A stretch of DNA of 64,000 bases from Pseudonocardia autotrophica (GCF_003945385.1 NZ_AP018920.1:5208001-5272000); one strand, 5' to 3'; shown: positions 31,735-41,459, counted from the first letter of the stretch. Made by a program: numbers and translations. The notes: generated by a model from the letters alone, not told the origin.

Positions 31735-32679
31735 GCGCTGGATCCGGGCCCGGCCCATCGGCTGCAGATGACCGACGTCGCCGACCGCTACTTCCGGCAG
31801 CACCGGACGAAGACCACGATCGCCACCGAGCTGGGGCTCAGCCGCTTCCAGGTCGCACGGCTGCTGGAGGCCGCCCAGGAGCGCGGGCTGGTACGGATCA
31901 CCATCGACCCGGGACCCGATCTCGACGCGGCCCGGTCGGCGCGGGTCGGCGCCGCCTACGGCCTGCAGCGCGCGCTCGTCGCGGCGGACGGCCCGGCCCG
32001 TACCGCGCCGGACCGGGTCGCCGCGCTCGGCGCGGACCTGCTGTGCGAGACCGTCCGCACCGGGGACGTACTGGGGCTGGCCTGGTCACGGACGGTCAAC
32101 GACGTCGTCGAGCACCTGCACCGGCTCGCCCGCTGCACGATCGTGCAACTGTGCGGCGCCTACTCGCTGCCGTGGCGGCGGGACGGATCGGCCACCGCGG
32201 TGTTCCGGGCGGCCGCGCTCTGCGGGGGTGAGGCGTTCCCGATCTACGCCCCGCTCGTGCTCCCGGACCCGGAGACGGTCCGGACCCTGCGGGAGCAGCC
32301 GGGCGTCGCCGACGCCTACGCCCGCTTCGGCGAGCTCGGCACCGCGGTCGTCGGGATCGGCGCCTGGCGGGACGGCGGCTCGACGGTGCACGACGTGCTC
32401 ACCGTGCAGGAGCGCAGGCGGCTCGGCGGGCGCGGCGCCTGCGGCGAGATCGTCGGACTGCTCGTCGACGCCGACGGCCGGGTGCTCGACACCGGGCTGT
32501 CCCGGCACCTGATCGCGATCGGGGAGGCGGAGCTGCGCGCGGCCGGCGAGGTCGTCGCGCTGGTCCGGGACCGGGAACGGGCCGCGGCCGCCGACGCGGT
32601 GCTCCGGTCCGGACTGGTGCACACCCTGGTCTGCGACGCCGGGACGGCCGACGCGCTCATCGGACTCGCCGGCGCGTGA
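31729..32679 (+). CDS. SorC-family sugar-responsive transcriptional regulator
   Basis: The 316-aa protein has a SorC/DeoR-type N-terminal helix-turn-helix (KTTIATELGLSRFQVARLLE, about 28-50). The SorC sugar-phosphate-binding domain follows, with LGADLLCETVRTGDVLGLAW and the C-terminal GEIVGLLVDADGRVLD. SorC regulators sense phosphorylated sugars and often control sugar or polyol operons. Targets are likely itself and the divergent cupin, and possibly the MFS gene 98 bp downstream. Confidence 0.88.
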   Translation: MSALDPGPAHRLQMTDVADRYFRQHRTKTTIATELGLSRFQVARLLEAAQERGLVRITIDPGPDLDAARSARVGAAYGLQRALVAADGPARTAPDRVAALGADLLCETVRTGDVLGLAWSRTVNDVVEHLHRLARCTIVQLCGAYSLPWRRDGSATAVFRAAALCGGEAFPIYAPLVLPDPETVRTLREQPGVADAYARFGELGTAVVGIGAWRDGGSTVHDVLTVQERRRLGGRGACGEIVGLLVDADGRVLDTGLSRHLIAIGEAELRAAGEVVALVRDRERAAAADAVLRSGLVHTLVCDAGTADALIGLAGA

Positions 32680-32720
32680 CCCCGGGGACGCCGGCCCGGA
32701 ACCGGTGACGGATTCGTCCC

Positions 32721-32757
32721 GATCCGGCAGGCTGTGCCGGATCCACAACGATGTGGA
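32721..32757 (+). promoter_or_regulatory. Hairpin and overlapping palindrome before the MFS gene
   Basis: GATCCGGCA (32721-32729) pairs with TGCCGGATC (32735-32743). TCCACA-ACGA-TGTGGA (32742-32757) is a further inverted repeat. They lie between the SorC stop and the MFS start, and could be a terminator followed by an operator. Confidence 0.45.
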
Positions 32758-32777
32758 CACCGGTATCGGAGGGGTCG

Positions 32778-34139
32778 ATGACGAGCAGACGCCCACGCGA
32801 GGACTTCCTGCCCACCGACCAGGACCAGGGGGCGCAGGCGTCCAACGCCGGCCGGTTCCTGCTGCTGCTGTTCGCCGCGAACACCTTCAACTTCTACGAC
32901 CGGGCCATCCCGGCGATCGTCGCCGAGCCGATCAAGCTCGAGTTCGGACTGTCCGATCTGCAGATCGGGGTGCTCGCGGCGGCGTTCACCGTGGTCTACG
33001 CGTTGTTCGGGCTGCCACTGGGCCGGCTGGCCGACAACCGGTCCCGGGCGCGGATCATGGGCTGGGGCATCGTCGCCTGGAGCCTGCTGACCGCAGCCAG
33101 CGGCGCCGCCTGGAACTACGTGTCGCTGCTGCTCATGCGGGTCGGGGTGGGCATCGGCGAGGCGAGCTACGCCCCAGCCGCCAACTCGACGATCGCCGAC
33201 CTCTACCCGGCCGGCAAGCGCGCTCGCGCCTTCGGGCTGTTCCAGCTGGGTCTGCCGGTCGGCCTGATCCTGGCGTACTTCTCGGTCGGTGCGATCACCG
33301 AGGCGTTCGGCTCCTGGCGGGCCCCGTTCGTGCTGGCGGCGATCCCCGGCCTGCTGATCGCGGTCGGCTTCTTCCTCGTCCGCGAGCCGCGCCGGGGTGC
33401 CTCGGAGAAGGTCGCGGCGCCCACCACCGCGGAGAAGGTCGACCGGCCGTTCCGGCGGATCCTCGCGGTACCGACGATGTGGTTCCTGATCGTCGCCGGG
33501 ATCGGCGCGAACCTGGCCGCCTACTCGGTCAACACGTTCACGGTGCCGCTGTTCCAGCGCTACTTCGGCGTGTCCCTCACGACCGCAGCCGTGCTGACCG
33601 GAGTCGTCGTCGGGATCACCGGTCTGATCGGGCTGCTGGTCGGCGGCTGGGTGTCGGACCGGGCCGCGGGCCGGTCCACCGGGGCACGGGTCATGGTCGG
33701 TGCGGTGGCGACGCTGCTGTCGGTGCCGCTCACCTGGGCCGCCCTGAGCCTGGGTCCCGACGCGACCGGGCTGTTCGTGCTGCTGTTCGGCGCCGGCTGG
33801 CTGCTGCAGTACCTCTATTACACATCGGCCTACCCCGCGGTCGCCGACGTCGTCCCGCCACGGTTGCGCTCCACCGCCACGGCGGTCTTCTTCGCCGCCT
33901 TCTACCTGCTCGGCGGCGCGGTCGGCCCGGTCATCGCGGGCGCGCTGTCCGACTCGTTCGCCGCGGCCGCGCTGGTGGCGGGGGCCGGGGAGGCCGAGGC
34001 GGCCGCGACCGGGCTGCGGCAGGCGCTCGCGGTCATCGTCCCGATCTCGATGGCGATCACCGCGGTCGGACTGTTCCTGGCGGCGTCCCGGGTGGGCCGG
34101 GACAACTCCGCGATGAAGGCCGCGGTGGCCGCCGGCTGA
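32778..34139 (+). CDS. MFS transporter, Spinster-like
   Basis: A 453-aa, 12-helix transporter. NTFNFYDRAIPAIVAEPIKL is in the first helix, GLPLGRLADNRSRARIMG is the loop 2-3 motif, and GVGIGEASYAPAANSTIADL is in helix 5. This form is common in Spinster-like/ACS-related MFS proteins. GGAGGGG precedes ATG 32778; an upstream in-frame ATG (32751) lacks a ribosome site. The substrate is unknown. Its place between SorC and the flavin genes suggests it serves the SorC-controlled pathway. Confidence 0.87.
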   Translation: MTSRRPREDFLPTDQDQGAQASNAGRFLLLLFAANTFNFYDRAIPAIVAEPIKLEFGLSDLQIGVLAAAFTVVYALFGLPLGRLADNRSRARIMGWGIVAWSLLTAASGAAWNYVSLLLMRVGVGIGEASYAPAANSTIADLYPAGKRARAFGLFQLGLPVGLILAYFSVGAITEAFGSWRAPFVLAAIPGLLIAVGFFLVREPRRGASEKVAAPTTAEKVDRPFRRILAVPTMWFLIVAGIGANLAAYSVNTFTVPLFQRYFGVSLTTAAVLTGVVVGITGLIGLLVGGWVSDRAAGRSTGARVMVGAVATLLSVPLTWAALSLGPDATGLFVLLFGAGWLLQYLYYTSAYPAVADVVPPRLRSTATAVFFAAFYLLGGAVGPVIAGALSDSFAAAALVAGAGEAEAAATGLRQALAVIVPISMAITAVGLFLAASRVGRDNSAMKAAVAAG

Positions 34140-34235
34140 CCCCGACGCCGGCCCCGCAGGGCCGGTCCCGATCATCGTCGAGCACCGGAGTCAACCCACT
34201 TGTCGGAGGGCTTCCGGGAGACTCGTCACACCTCA

Positions 34236-34286
34236 GTCACTGCGTGACAGCAGGTCTCCAGGCGTTCAATGGGACCGGACCGTCCG
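34236..34286. promoter_or_regulatory. Two palindromes in the flavin reductase promoter
   Basis: GTCAC-TGC-GTGAC (34236-34248) and CGGAC-C-GTCCG (34276-34286) lie in the 235-bp gap before the flavin reductase. They are probable operators; no regulator can be assigned. Confidence 0.45.
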
Positions 34287-34374
34287 TTTTCAGAACAGTC
34301 GGACCACCGAACGCACGACTAGCGTCGGTGGACGGGCGCAGGCACCGCCGCTTGCGCCGGAGGGAGAGGCAGCG

Positions 34375-34869
34375 ATGTCCGTGATCGAGCCGGTGACCGC
34401 CGGTGAACAGCTCCGTCAGGCCTTCGGTTGCTTCCCGTCAGGTGTGACGGCGGTGTGTGCCGAGGTCGACGGCGTCCCGGTCGGGTTGGCCGCGAGCTCC
34501 TTCACCTCGGTCTCGATCGAGCCGCCGCTGGTGTCGGTGTGCATGCAGCACAGCTCGACGACCTGGCCGAAGCTGCGCGAGCTGCCGCGGCTCGGGCTGA
34601 GCGTCCTCGCCGAGGGTCAGGACGACGCCTGCGCACGCCTGGCGAGCAAGAAGGGCGACCGGTTCGCCGGCACCCCCACCACCGTCGCCCCCGACGGTGC
34701 GCTGTTCGTCGACGGCGCGACGCTCTGGCTGGACTGCACCGTCCACGCCGAGGTCCCCAGCGGTGACCACGACATCATCCTGCTGAACGTGCACGGGATC
34801 CGTGCCGATCCGGCGACCCCTCCCCTCGTCTTCCACGGCAGCCGTTTCCGGCGCCTGGCCGCGATCTGA
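34375..34869 (+). CDS. NAD(P)H:flavin oxidoreductase (HpaC/flavin reductase-like)
   Basis: The 164-aa protein contains the flavin-reductase-domain pattern: FPSGVTAVCAEVDGVPVGLAASSFTSVS split across strands, with EPPLVSVCM, and FAGTPTT. These enzymes supply reduced FMN or FAD to a separate monooxygenase. No partner monooxygenase is in this window. It starts at ATG 34375 and is followed 14 bp later by the RibB-like gene, so the pair combines flavin supply and flavin reduction. Confidence 0.9.
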   Translation: MSVIEPVTAGEQLRQAFGCFPSGVTAVCAEVDGVPVGLAASSFTSVSIEPPLVSVCMQHSSTTWPKLRELPRLGLSVLAEGQDDACARLASKKGDRFAGTPTTVAPDGALFVDGATLWLDCTVHAEVPSGDHDIILLNVHGIRADPATPPLVFHGSRFRRLAAI

Positions 34870-34883
34870 GACCGGAGCTCCCC

Positions 34884-35972
34884 GTGAAGTCGCTCGACAG
34901 CATCTCCCCCGCGGACCCGCCCGACATCGATCCGGCCGAGGAGCGCGTGCGCGCCGCCCTCGCCGCGATCGCCGCAGGCGAACCGGTCGTGGTCGTCGAC
35001 GACGCCGACCGGGAGGACGAGGGCGACCTGATCTTCGCCGCCGCACTCGCCACCCCGTCGCTCGTCGCCTTCACCGTGCGGCACACCTCTGGCTTCATCT
35101 GCGTCGCACTCCCCGACGACGAGTGCGACCGGCTCGACCTCCCGCCGATGCACCATCGCGACGGCGACCGCTTCCGGACCGCCTACCGGGTCACGGTCGA
35201 TCTGGCCGGCACCGGGACCGGGATCTCGGCGAGCTCGCGGGCGGCGACGATCGCTGCACTCGCGGCGCCGTCGTCGGTCCCGCGCGACTTCGTCCGGCCC
35301 GGACACGTCGTGCCGTTGCGGGCCCGGCCCGGCGGCGTGCTGACCCGGCCGGGGCACACCGAGTCCGCCGTCGACCTGGCCCGGCTGGCCGGGCTGCCGC
35401 CGGTCGGAGCGCTCTGCGAGATCGTCTCGACCGAGCGGCCCGGCACGATGGCCCGCGGCACCGAGCTCACCCGCTTCGCCGCCGAGCACGGGCTGGCGCT
35501 GGTGTCGGTCGACGACATCATCCGGTACCGGCTGCGCACCGAGGCCCAGGTCGAGCGGGTCGTCACCACCGCGCTGCCGACCGAGCACGGCCACTTCCGG
35601 GCCGTCGGCTACCGGGGCACCGACGGCGCCGAGCACGTCGCCCTGATCGCCGGCGAGCTCGACGACATCACCGCGGACACCCCCGTGCACGTGCACGTCG
35701 AGTGCCTCAGCGGCGACGTCCTGCGGGCCACCTCCTGCGCGTGCGGGCGCTCGCTCACCGAGGCGATGGCCCGGTTCGCCGCCGAGGGCCGCGGGATCAT
35801 CACCTACCTGCGGCCGGTCGGCGGGGTGCGGGCCTGCGGGTTGCAGTCCGATCCGGCCGTCAGCGGCCTGAGCGGGCAGCTCCCGATCGTCGCCGAGTGG
35901 ATCCTGGCGGATCTGCGGTCCCGGTCGAGTGCCGGCGTCGGCACCGGCGCCGTGCGGCGGCTCGCCGGCTGA
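34884..35972 (+). CDS. RibB (dihydroxybutanone-phosphate synthase) fused to a truncated RibA-like domain
   Basis: Residues 20-215 are a complete RibB domain with DDADREDEGDLIFAA, RHTSGFICVAL and RPGHTESAVDLARLAG. Residues 220-362 resemble GTP cyclohydrolase II and keep the zinc cysteines (ECLSGDVLRATSCACG). The domain ends about 60 residues early and lacks the nucleotide-binding and arginine blocks. So the protein probably makes 3,4-dihydroxy-2-butanone 4-phosphate but may not hydrolyse GTP. This is likely an accessory paralogue placed with a flavin reductase rather than the housekeeping ribBA gene. Confidence 0.85.
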   Translation: MKSLDSISPADPPDIDPAEERVRAALAAIAAGEPVVVVDDADREDEGDLIFAAALATPSLVAFTVRHTSGFICVALPDDECDRLDLPPMHHRDGDRFRTAYRVTVDLAGTGTGISASSRAATIAALAAPSSVPRDFVRPGHVVPLRARPGGVLTRPGHTESAVDLARLAGLPPVGALCEIVSTERPGTMARGTELTRFAAEHGLALVSVDDIIRYRLRTEAQVERVVTTALPTEHGHFRAVGYRGTDGAEHVALIAGELDDITADTPVHVHVECLSGDVLRATSCACGRSLTEAMARFAAEGRGIITYLRPVGGVRACGLQSDPAVSGLSGQLPIVAEWILADLRSRSSAGVGTGAVRRLAG

Positions 35973-35996
35973 CCCGGCCGGGCGGATCCGGGCGGG

Positions 35997-36677
35997 TCAG
36001 GCGGGCGGTTCGAGCCGCGCGTCGTGCACGAGCAGCGCCACCTGCACCCGGTTGTTGAGATCCAGTTTGGTCAGGATCGCCGACACGTGCGTCTTGACCG
36101 TCGCGACGCTGATGTGGTGCCGGGCGGCGATCTCGGCATTGGACCGCCCGGCACCCAGCTCGAGCGCGACGGCCCGCTCGCGGTCGGCGAGCAGCCCGAG
36201 CCGGTGTCGCGCGGTCTCCCGCGTGCTGTCCTGTGTGGATCCGGCGACGTGGTCCATGAGGCGCCGGGTCACCTCCGGCGAGAGCACCGGGCGGCCCTGC
36301 GCGGCGTGCCGGACGGCGAGGACCAGCTCGTCGGGCGGGGTGTCCTTGAGCAGGAACCCGGCCGCACCGGCCCGCAGCGCGCGCAGCACGTGCGCGTCGG
36401 CGTCGAAGGTCGTGAGCACGACGACCTGCGGCGCCCCCGGGCGGCGGCGCAGCGTCTCGGTCGCGGTGAGCCCGTCGGTGCCGGGCATCCGGATGTCCAT
36501 CAGCACCACGTCCGGCGCGTGCCGCCCGGCGAGCTCGATCGCCTCGGCGCCGTCACCCGCCTCGGCGACCACCCGCAGATCGGGGGCGCCGCGCAGCATC
36601 ATGGTGAGTCCGAAGCGGACGACCGGGTCGTCGTCGACCACCAGAACGTCGATGGTCGGCCCGGGTGCGTCGGTCAC
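35997..36677 (-). CDS. NarL/LuxR-family response regulator
   Basis: The 226-aa protein has a receiver domain (DVLVVDDDPVVRFGL, phospho-acceptor Asp in DVVLMDIRMPG, Lys in FLLKDTPP). A LuxR helix-turn-helix lies at the C-terminus (NAEIAARHHISVATVKTHVS). GTG 36677 overlaps the kinase stop by 4 bp; GTG 36686 is an alternative. It pairs with the upstream sensor kinase. Targets are unknown; the CPBP gene divergent from the kinase is a candidate. Confidence 0.92.
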   Translation of the reverse strand: MTDAPGPTIDVLVVDDDPVVRFGLTMMLRGAPDLRVVAEAGDGAEAIELAGRHAPDVVLMDIRMPGTDGLTATETLRRRPGAPQVVVLTTFDADAHVLRALRAGAAGFLLKDTPPDELVLAVRHAAQGRPVLSPEVTRRLMDHVAGSTQDSTRETARHRLGLLADRERAVALELGAGRSNAEIAARHHISVATVKTHVSAILTKLDLNNRVQVALLVHDARLEPPA

Positions 36678-37840
36678 GCCGGCCACGGTAACCGCATCCC
36701 GACCCGCCAGCCGCCAGGACCGGTCGGCCCGTACTCCACCGCGCCGCCGACGAGCGTCGCCCGCTCGGCGAGGCCGCGCAGCCCCGCGCCCGACCCGGCC
36801 GGGGCCGGCGCCGGCGGTCCGGCCGGTGCGGCGTTCTCGACCTCCGCCTCGAGCCGGTCCCCGTGCACACCGGTGATGCGCACGACGACCGGGGCGCCGG
36901 GGGCGTGCTTGCGCGCGTTGGTCAGGCTCTCCTGGACGAACCGGTACAGGGTGCGGCCCGCGGTCGCCGGGACCGGTTGTCCCCCGCTCGCCACCCCGTG
37001 CTCGTCGTGCAGCTCGACCGGGGTCCCGGAGCGGACCGTCTCGCCGACCAGTTCGCCGATGTCGCCGACGTCCGGCAGCGGGACCTCACCGACCGGAGCG
37101 CGCAGCACGCCGATGACCTCGCGCAGGTCCTGCAGGGCCCGGTGCGCGTTCTCCCGGATCACGTCCGCGGCGCGGGCCGCCTCCTCCGCCGAGGCGCCCC
37201 GGTGGAAGGCGAGCGCACCCGCGTGCACGCTGAGCAGCGACAACCGGTGACCGAGGACGTCGTGCATCTCCCGGGCGAGGGTCTCGCGCGCCTCGTGCTG
37301 GGCACGCTCGGAGCGCAGCGCGGCCTCGATCTCGGCGGCGGCGGCCCGCTCCCGCAGCGACTCGATGAGCTGGCGCCTGCTGCGGACGAGCATGCCCCAG
37401 CCGACCACCGCGGCGTACACACTGACCAGCAGCAGGAGCAGCACCCAGAGCGGCACCGCCGGTTCCGGGCGCAGCACGAAGAACAGGCCCAGCGCCAGCA
37501 GGCTCGCCACGGCGGTCGTCGCCGCCGTACGGGCGGGGCAGCGGCTCGCCACGGTGAACACCGCGACCAGCGCCCCCAGCGACGCCACCTCGGAGAAGCT
37601 GCTCAGCACGATCAGCACCGTGGCGACGTGCAGCGGGTACTGCCGCCGCCACCACAGGCCGAGGCAGCCGAGCAACCCGAGCGCGATGTCGGTGTAGAGC
37701 AGCGCCGGCGGCACCGCCCCCGGGTCCGCCAGACGGCTGTTCGCGGAGGACAGCCCGATCGCGACCGACAGCACGATCAGCGCGATGTCGGTGGCGCGTT
37801 GCCGCCAGGCCCCCCGACGTCGGTCCGGATCCGGTTCCAC
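36674..37840 (-). CDS. Sensor histidine kinase, HisKA_3 (NarL-partner) type
   Basis: The 388-aa protein has several N-terminal membrane helices (about 15-155) and a dimerisation domain with the phospho-acceptor His in REMHDVLGHRLSLLS. The HATPase domain has ESLTNARKHAPGAPV and GAGLRGLAERATLVGG. There is no extracellular sensor domain, so it may sense membrane state or small ligands. The start is GTG 37840. It diverges from the CPBP gene. Confidence 0.92.
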   Translation of the reverse strand: MEPDPDRRRGAWRQRATDIALIVLSVAIGLSSANSRLADPGAVPPALLYTDIALGLLGCLGLWWRRQYPLHVATVLIVLSSFSEVASLGALVAVFTVASRCPARTAATTAVASLLALGLFFVLRPEPAVPLWVLLLLLVSVYAAVVGWGMLVRSRRQLIESLRERAAAAEIEAALRSERAQHEARETLAREMHDVLGHRLSLLSVHAGALAFHRGASAEEAARAADVIRENAHRALQDLREVIGVLRAPVGEVPLPDVGDIGELVGETVRSGTPVELHDEHGVASGGQPVPATAGRTLYRFVQESLTNARKHAPGAPVVVRITGVHGDRLEAEVENAAPAGPPAPAPAGSGAGLRGLAERATLVGGAVEYGPTGPGGWRVGMRLPWPA

Positions 37841-37970
37841 GCGCCGAGCCTAGGGCGCGGGACCGGGTCCGCTCCTCCGTCACACGGCGCTGGGCACTCC
37901 GACTTCGGTCGGAGCAGCCGAGCCGGTCAGCCGATCCGCGCGGCCGGGCGGCCTTCCTAGCGTCGGCGCC

Positions 37971-38645
37971 ATGCCCGGATCGCCCGCACCGACGTTCCTT
38001 CCCACCCAGGCCCCGCCGCCGGGGTGGCCCGAGGCCGTGGTCGCGCTGGTGATCATGGGCGTGGTCGCGTTCCGGGTGCCACCGCTGCTCGCGCCGCACG
38101 AACTGGCGCTCGGGCCCGTGCTGTACGGCCTGATGCTGATCGCGCTCCCCGGGGTCGCCGCGATCGCCGGTTTCACCGCGGCCGCGCGGGTCCGGGTCCG
38201 CCCGTGGGCGGCCTTCGGGCTGGTCCGGACGACGCGCTGGTGGATCGCCGTGGCGGCCGCGGCAGGCCTGCTCGGCTCACTTGTCTCGGGTGCGGTCTCG
38301 GCCGTGCTCGGCGCGGGGCCCGTCGCCGGAGCGGGCGCGGTTCCGGTCCCGGCGGCGCTGCTGCTGCTCGTCGTCGTGCTCCCGCTCGGCCAGGAACTGC
38401 TCTTCCGCGGGATCGTCACGACGGTGCTGCTGCGGTACGGCGCCACCGTCGGTGTGCTGGGCAGCGCGCTGGTGTTCGCGGCCGCGCACGGCCCGGTCCC
38501 CGCGGCAGGCACCGCCCTGATCCTCGGTCTGGTCACCGCGGAGCTGCGCCGGCGCAGCGGCTCGCTGTGGCCCGCTGTCTCGGCGCACGCCGTCCACAAC
38601 CTCGCCCTGACCGCCCTGCTGCCGGCGTCGCTCGGCGCGGCCTGA
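37971..38645 (+). CDS. CPBP-family intramembrane protease homologue
   Basis: A 224-aa polytopic membrane protein with the Abi/CPBP motifs: LGQELLFRGIVTT, FAAAHGPVPA and SAHAVHNLAL. The first motif is normally EExxxR and reads QExxxR here, replacing one catalytic-type glutamate, so activity is uncertain. TAGCGT lies 8 bases before ATG 37971 with no ribosome site, suggesting a leaderless message. It diverges from the two-component system and precedes the secreted peptidase gene. Confidence 0.85.
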   Translation: MPGSPAPTFLPTQAPPPGWPEAVVALVIMGVVAFRVPPLLAPHELALGPVLYGLMLIALPGVAAIAGFTAAARVRVRPWAAFGLVRTTRWWIAVAAAAGLLGSLVSGAVSAVLGAGPVAGAGAVPVPAALLLLVVVLPLGQELLFRGIVTTVLLRYGATVGVLGSALVFAAAHGPVPAAGTALILGLVTAELRRRSGSLWPAVSAHAVHNLALTALLPASLGAA

Positions 38646-38681
38646 TCCCGCACCCGGCCGTCACACACGAAGGAGATCCCC

Positions 38682-40250
38682 ATGTTCGGTGCCCGCTCGA
38701 TGCTGCCCGTGCTGGGCCTGGCATCGCTGCTGCTCGTCGGCGCCTGTGCCGCGCCGGCCCGGCCGCCGGCACCACCGGAACCGGCCGACACCGCCCTCGC
38801 GCAGTTCCACGCCCAGGAGGTCGTGTTCGGGCCGTGCGAGCCCTACGCGAGTTCGGCCACCGACGAGGCGCTCTACGGCTCCGGCCGGTTCGACTGCGCC
38901 CGGGTGCAGGTCCCGCTGGACTACGCCGAGCCGGACGGCCCGCGCGGCGAGGTGGCCCTGCTGCGCGCGAAGGCGCGCGGCGAGAAGATCGGATCGTTGC
39001 TGGTCAACCCGGGCGGCCCGGGTGGTTCGGGAATGAACCTGGTCGCGTCGCTGGGGGCATCGTGGGACACCGGGCCGGTCGGTGAGCGGTTCGACGTGAT
39101 CGGGTTCGACCCGCGCGGTGTGGGCGCGTCGACCCCGCGGGTGACGTGCTGGACCGACGCCGAGATCGACCGGGGCGTGCCACCCGGCCCCTACAGGTTC
39201 GACGTCCCCGACGAGCGGTCCGCCCGCGACATCGCGCAGCGCTGCGTGCAGAACACCCCCGGCGGGGTCGAGGCGCTGACCAGTGTCGGCAGCGTGAACG
39301 TCGTGCAGGACATGGACGTGCTGCGCGCCGCGCTGGGCGACGAGAAGCTGTCCTACCTCGGCTTCAGCTACGGCAGTGAGCTGGGCGCGATGTACGCCGA
39401 GGCCTTCCCGCAGAACCTGCGGGCGATGGTGGTCGACGGGGCGGTCCATCCCGAGCTGTCCGAGCCCGACTTCCGGCTGACCCAGTTCACCGCCTGGCAG
39501 GAGACGTTCGAGCGGATGGCCGCGCTGTGCGCGACCGGCCCGGACTGCGCGCTCGGCACCGACCCGGCGCAGGCGACCGAGCGGTTCCAGGATCTCGTGC
39601 GCCCGCTGCAGGACAGGCCGCTGTCCACCGCCGACGGCCGGGAGCTGACCTACGACGACACGATCGAGGCGGTCACCCTCATGCAGTTCGCAGAGGCGCA
39701 GTGGCCGGTGGTCGTCCGGGCGCTCGACGAGCTGGCCCGGGGGCGCGGCGAGCCGATGCTGGCGCTGCGCGATCTCGCGGTGGGGCGCGGCCCCGACGGC
39801 AGCTACGGCGGTTCGCTCGACATCGACGCGAACCTCGCGACCCGGTGCATGGACAACCCGCGGCGCACCGCCGAGGAGCACACCGAGCTGGGCAGGCAGG
39901 CGTTCGCGGCCGCCCCGTTCCTCGACCCGGGCCGCCCGCTCGATCGGGCGCACTACGAGTGCGAGGCCTGGCCGGAGCCGGTCGACCGGGACCTGCCATG
40001 GCTCGGCGGAGTCGGCGGGGTCGACGGGGAGCTGCCGCCCACCCTGACCGTCTCGGTGACCGGGGACCCGGGCACACCGCACGAGGGCGGGATCGCCATG
40101 GCCCGCCTCCTCGGCGGGAGCCTGCTCACCGTCGAAGGGGTCCAGCACGGCATCTCGCTGCTCGGGCAGAGCGAGTGCGTCGACGAGATCGTCGGCGGCC
40201 ACCTGATCGACCTGCGGACCCCACCGGCCGACGCCCGTTGCTCGCTGTAG
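38682..40250 (+). CDS. Secreted tripeptidyl-aminopeptidase-like alpha/beta hydrolase (lipoprotein)
   Basis: The 522-aa protein has an N-terminal lipoprotein signal with lipobox LLVGAC. The alpha/beta hydrolase domain has the oxyanion region [18 protein letters not shown], nucleophile Ser in GFSYGSELG, and the C-terminal TAP-like block with catalytic His in [15 protein letters not shown]. This is the layout of Streptomyces tripeptidyl aminopeptidases. It acts outside the membrane. AAGGAG precedes ATG 38682. It is in an operon-like arrangement with the CPBP gene (36 bp). Confidence 0.9.
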   Translation: MFGARSMLPVLGLASLLLVGACAAPARPPAPPEPADTALAQFHAQEVVFGPCEPYASSATDEALYGSGRFDCARVQVPLDYAEPDGPRGEVALLRAKARGEKIGSLLVNPGGPGGSGMNLVASLGASWDTGPVGERFDVIGFDPRGVGASTPRVTCWTDAEIDRGVPPGPYRFDVPDERSARDIAQRCVQNTPGGVEALTSVGSVNVVQDMDVLRAALGDEKLSYLGFSYGSELGAMYAEAFPQNLRAMVVDGAVHPELSEPDFRLTQFTAWQETFERMAALCATGPDCALGTDPAQATERFQDLVRPLQDRPLSTADGRELTYDDTIEAVTLMQFAEAQWPVVVRALDELARGRGEPMLALRDLAVGRGPDGSYGGSLDIDANLATRCMDNPRRTAEEHTELGRQAFAAAPFLDPGRPLDRAHYECEAWPEPVDRDLPWLGGVGGVDGELPPTLTVSVTGDPGTPHEGGIAMARLLGGSLLTVEGVQHGISLLGQSECVDEIVGGHLIDLRTPPADARCSL

Positions 40251-40253
40251 TCC

Positions 40254-40332
40254 CGTATCGACCGCAGTTCCGTATCCACCGCAGTTCCGTATCCACCGCA
40301 GTTCCGTATCCATCGCAGTTCCGTATCCACCG
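40254..40332. repeat. 17-bp tandem repeat array, 4.6 copies
   Basis: Unit CGTATCCACCGCAGTTC repeats at 40254, 40271, 40288 and 40305, with a partial copy at 40322-40332. Single-base variants are in copies 1 and 4. The array begins 4 bp after the peptidase stop and ends 121 bp before the ferritin-like gene. It may be a slipped-strand minisatellite or a set of phased binding sites. Confidence 0.95.
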
Positions 40333-40452
40333 TGCGGCGGAGTCGTTGACGGAGGTACGGACACCGCACGGGTGCCCGTTCCCCGCCCGACCGACACGCG
40401 ACGACCCCGGACCCCGGTCGCCCCCCGAGTCGGGCCTGCACGAGGAGAACTC

Positions 40453-41424
40453 GTGTTCCACGGTTTCACCAAGAAGTTCCTGCACGACTCGATCGAGCGC
40501 AGTGCCGAGAACGGGATGGACCGTCGACGGTTCCTCCGCGCCGCCGGCCTGACCGGTGCCGGTGTCGCAGGTCTGGGTGTCCTGGGCGCCGGCGTGGCGT
40601 CGGCCTCCGACCTCAGCCTGTTGGGCGGCTCCGGCTCCGGCAGCGAGAACGCGGTGTCGGACGCGGCGGTGCTGAACTTCGCGCTCAACCTCGAGTACCT
40701 GGAGGCCGAGTTCTACCTGCGCGCGGTCACCGGCGCCGGCCTGGCCGACTCCCAGATCGACGGCCGCGGCGAGCTCGGCGGGGTCACCGGCGGCTACAAG
40801 GTCTCGTTCGAGACCAAGATCGGCCGCCAGTACGCCGAGGAGATCGCCCAGGACGAGCGCGCCCACGTCGACTTCCTGCGTGCCGCTCTCGGCGACGCGA
40901 AGGTCGCGCGGCCCGCGATCGACCTGCAGGACGCCTTCACCGCCGCGGCCACCGCGGCCGGCGTGATCAAGGCGGGCGAGACGTTCGACCCGTTCAAGGA
41001 CGAGACGAGCTTCCTGCTCGGCGCCTTCATCTTCGAGGACGTCGGCGTCACCGCCTACAAGGGCGCGGCGCCCCTGGTCTCCAACAAGACGTTCCTGGAG
41101 GCGGCGGCCGGGATCCTCGCCGTCGAGGCCTACCACGCCGGTCTGGTCCGCACCCTGCTGCTGCAGGGCGGCGCCGCCGACGTCGTCGGGCTGATCTCGG
41201 ACGCCCGTGACTCGCTCGACGGTCCGTCCGACCTCGACCAGGGAATCGTGGACGGCAACGGCAACGCCAACATCGTGCCGGCCGACGAGAACTCGATCGC
41301 CTACTCCCGTACCCCGGGCCAGGTGCTCAACATCGCCTACCTCAACCCCGACGCGGTCACCTCCGGCGGGTTCTTCCCGGCCGGGGTGAACGGCGAGGTC
41401 AACACCAGCGACGCGAACGGCTGA
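40453..41424 (+). CDS. Tat-exported ferritin-like domain protein
   Basis: The 323-aa protein has a twin-arginine signal ([14 protein letters not shown] from about residue 22) with a likely cleavage after VASA. The ferritin-like four-helix domain follows: [54 protein letters not shown] and [18 protein letters not shown]. The E-x6-Y and ExxH pairs fit a di-metal site. Family members are associated with desiccation or oxidative stress in some bacteria; the role here is unknown. GAGGAG precedes GTG 40453. A tatA gene follows after 35 bp. Confidence 0.88.
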   Translation: MFHGFTKKFLHDSIERSAENGMDRRRFLRAAGLTGAGVAGLGVLGAGVASASDLSLLGGSGSGSENAVSDAAVLNFALNLEYLEAEFYLRAVTGAGLADSQIDGRGELGGVTGGYKVSFETKIGRQYAEEIAQDERAHVDFLRAALGDAKVARPAIDLQDAFTAAATAAGVIKAGETFDPFKDETSFLLGAFIFEDVGVTAYKGAAPLVSNKTFLEAAAGILAVEAYHAGLVRTLLLQGGAADVVGLISDARDSLDGPSDLDQGIVDGNGNANIVPADENSIAYSRTPGQVLNIAYLNPDAVTSGGFFPAGVNGEVNTSDANG

Positions 41425-41459
41425 GTCCGCGCGGGTCACCCACTCCGAAGGAGACGCCG

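Noticed and set aside
40254..40332. CRISPR array
   Set aside because: Units are 17 bp and directly contiguous without unique spacers; no cas genes nearby.
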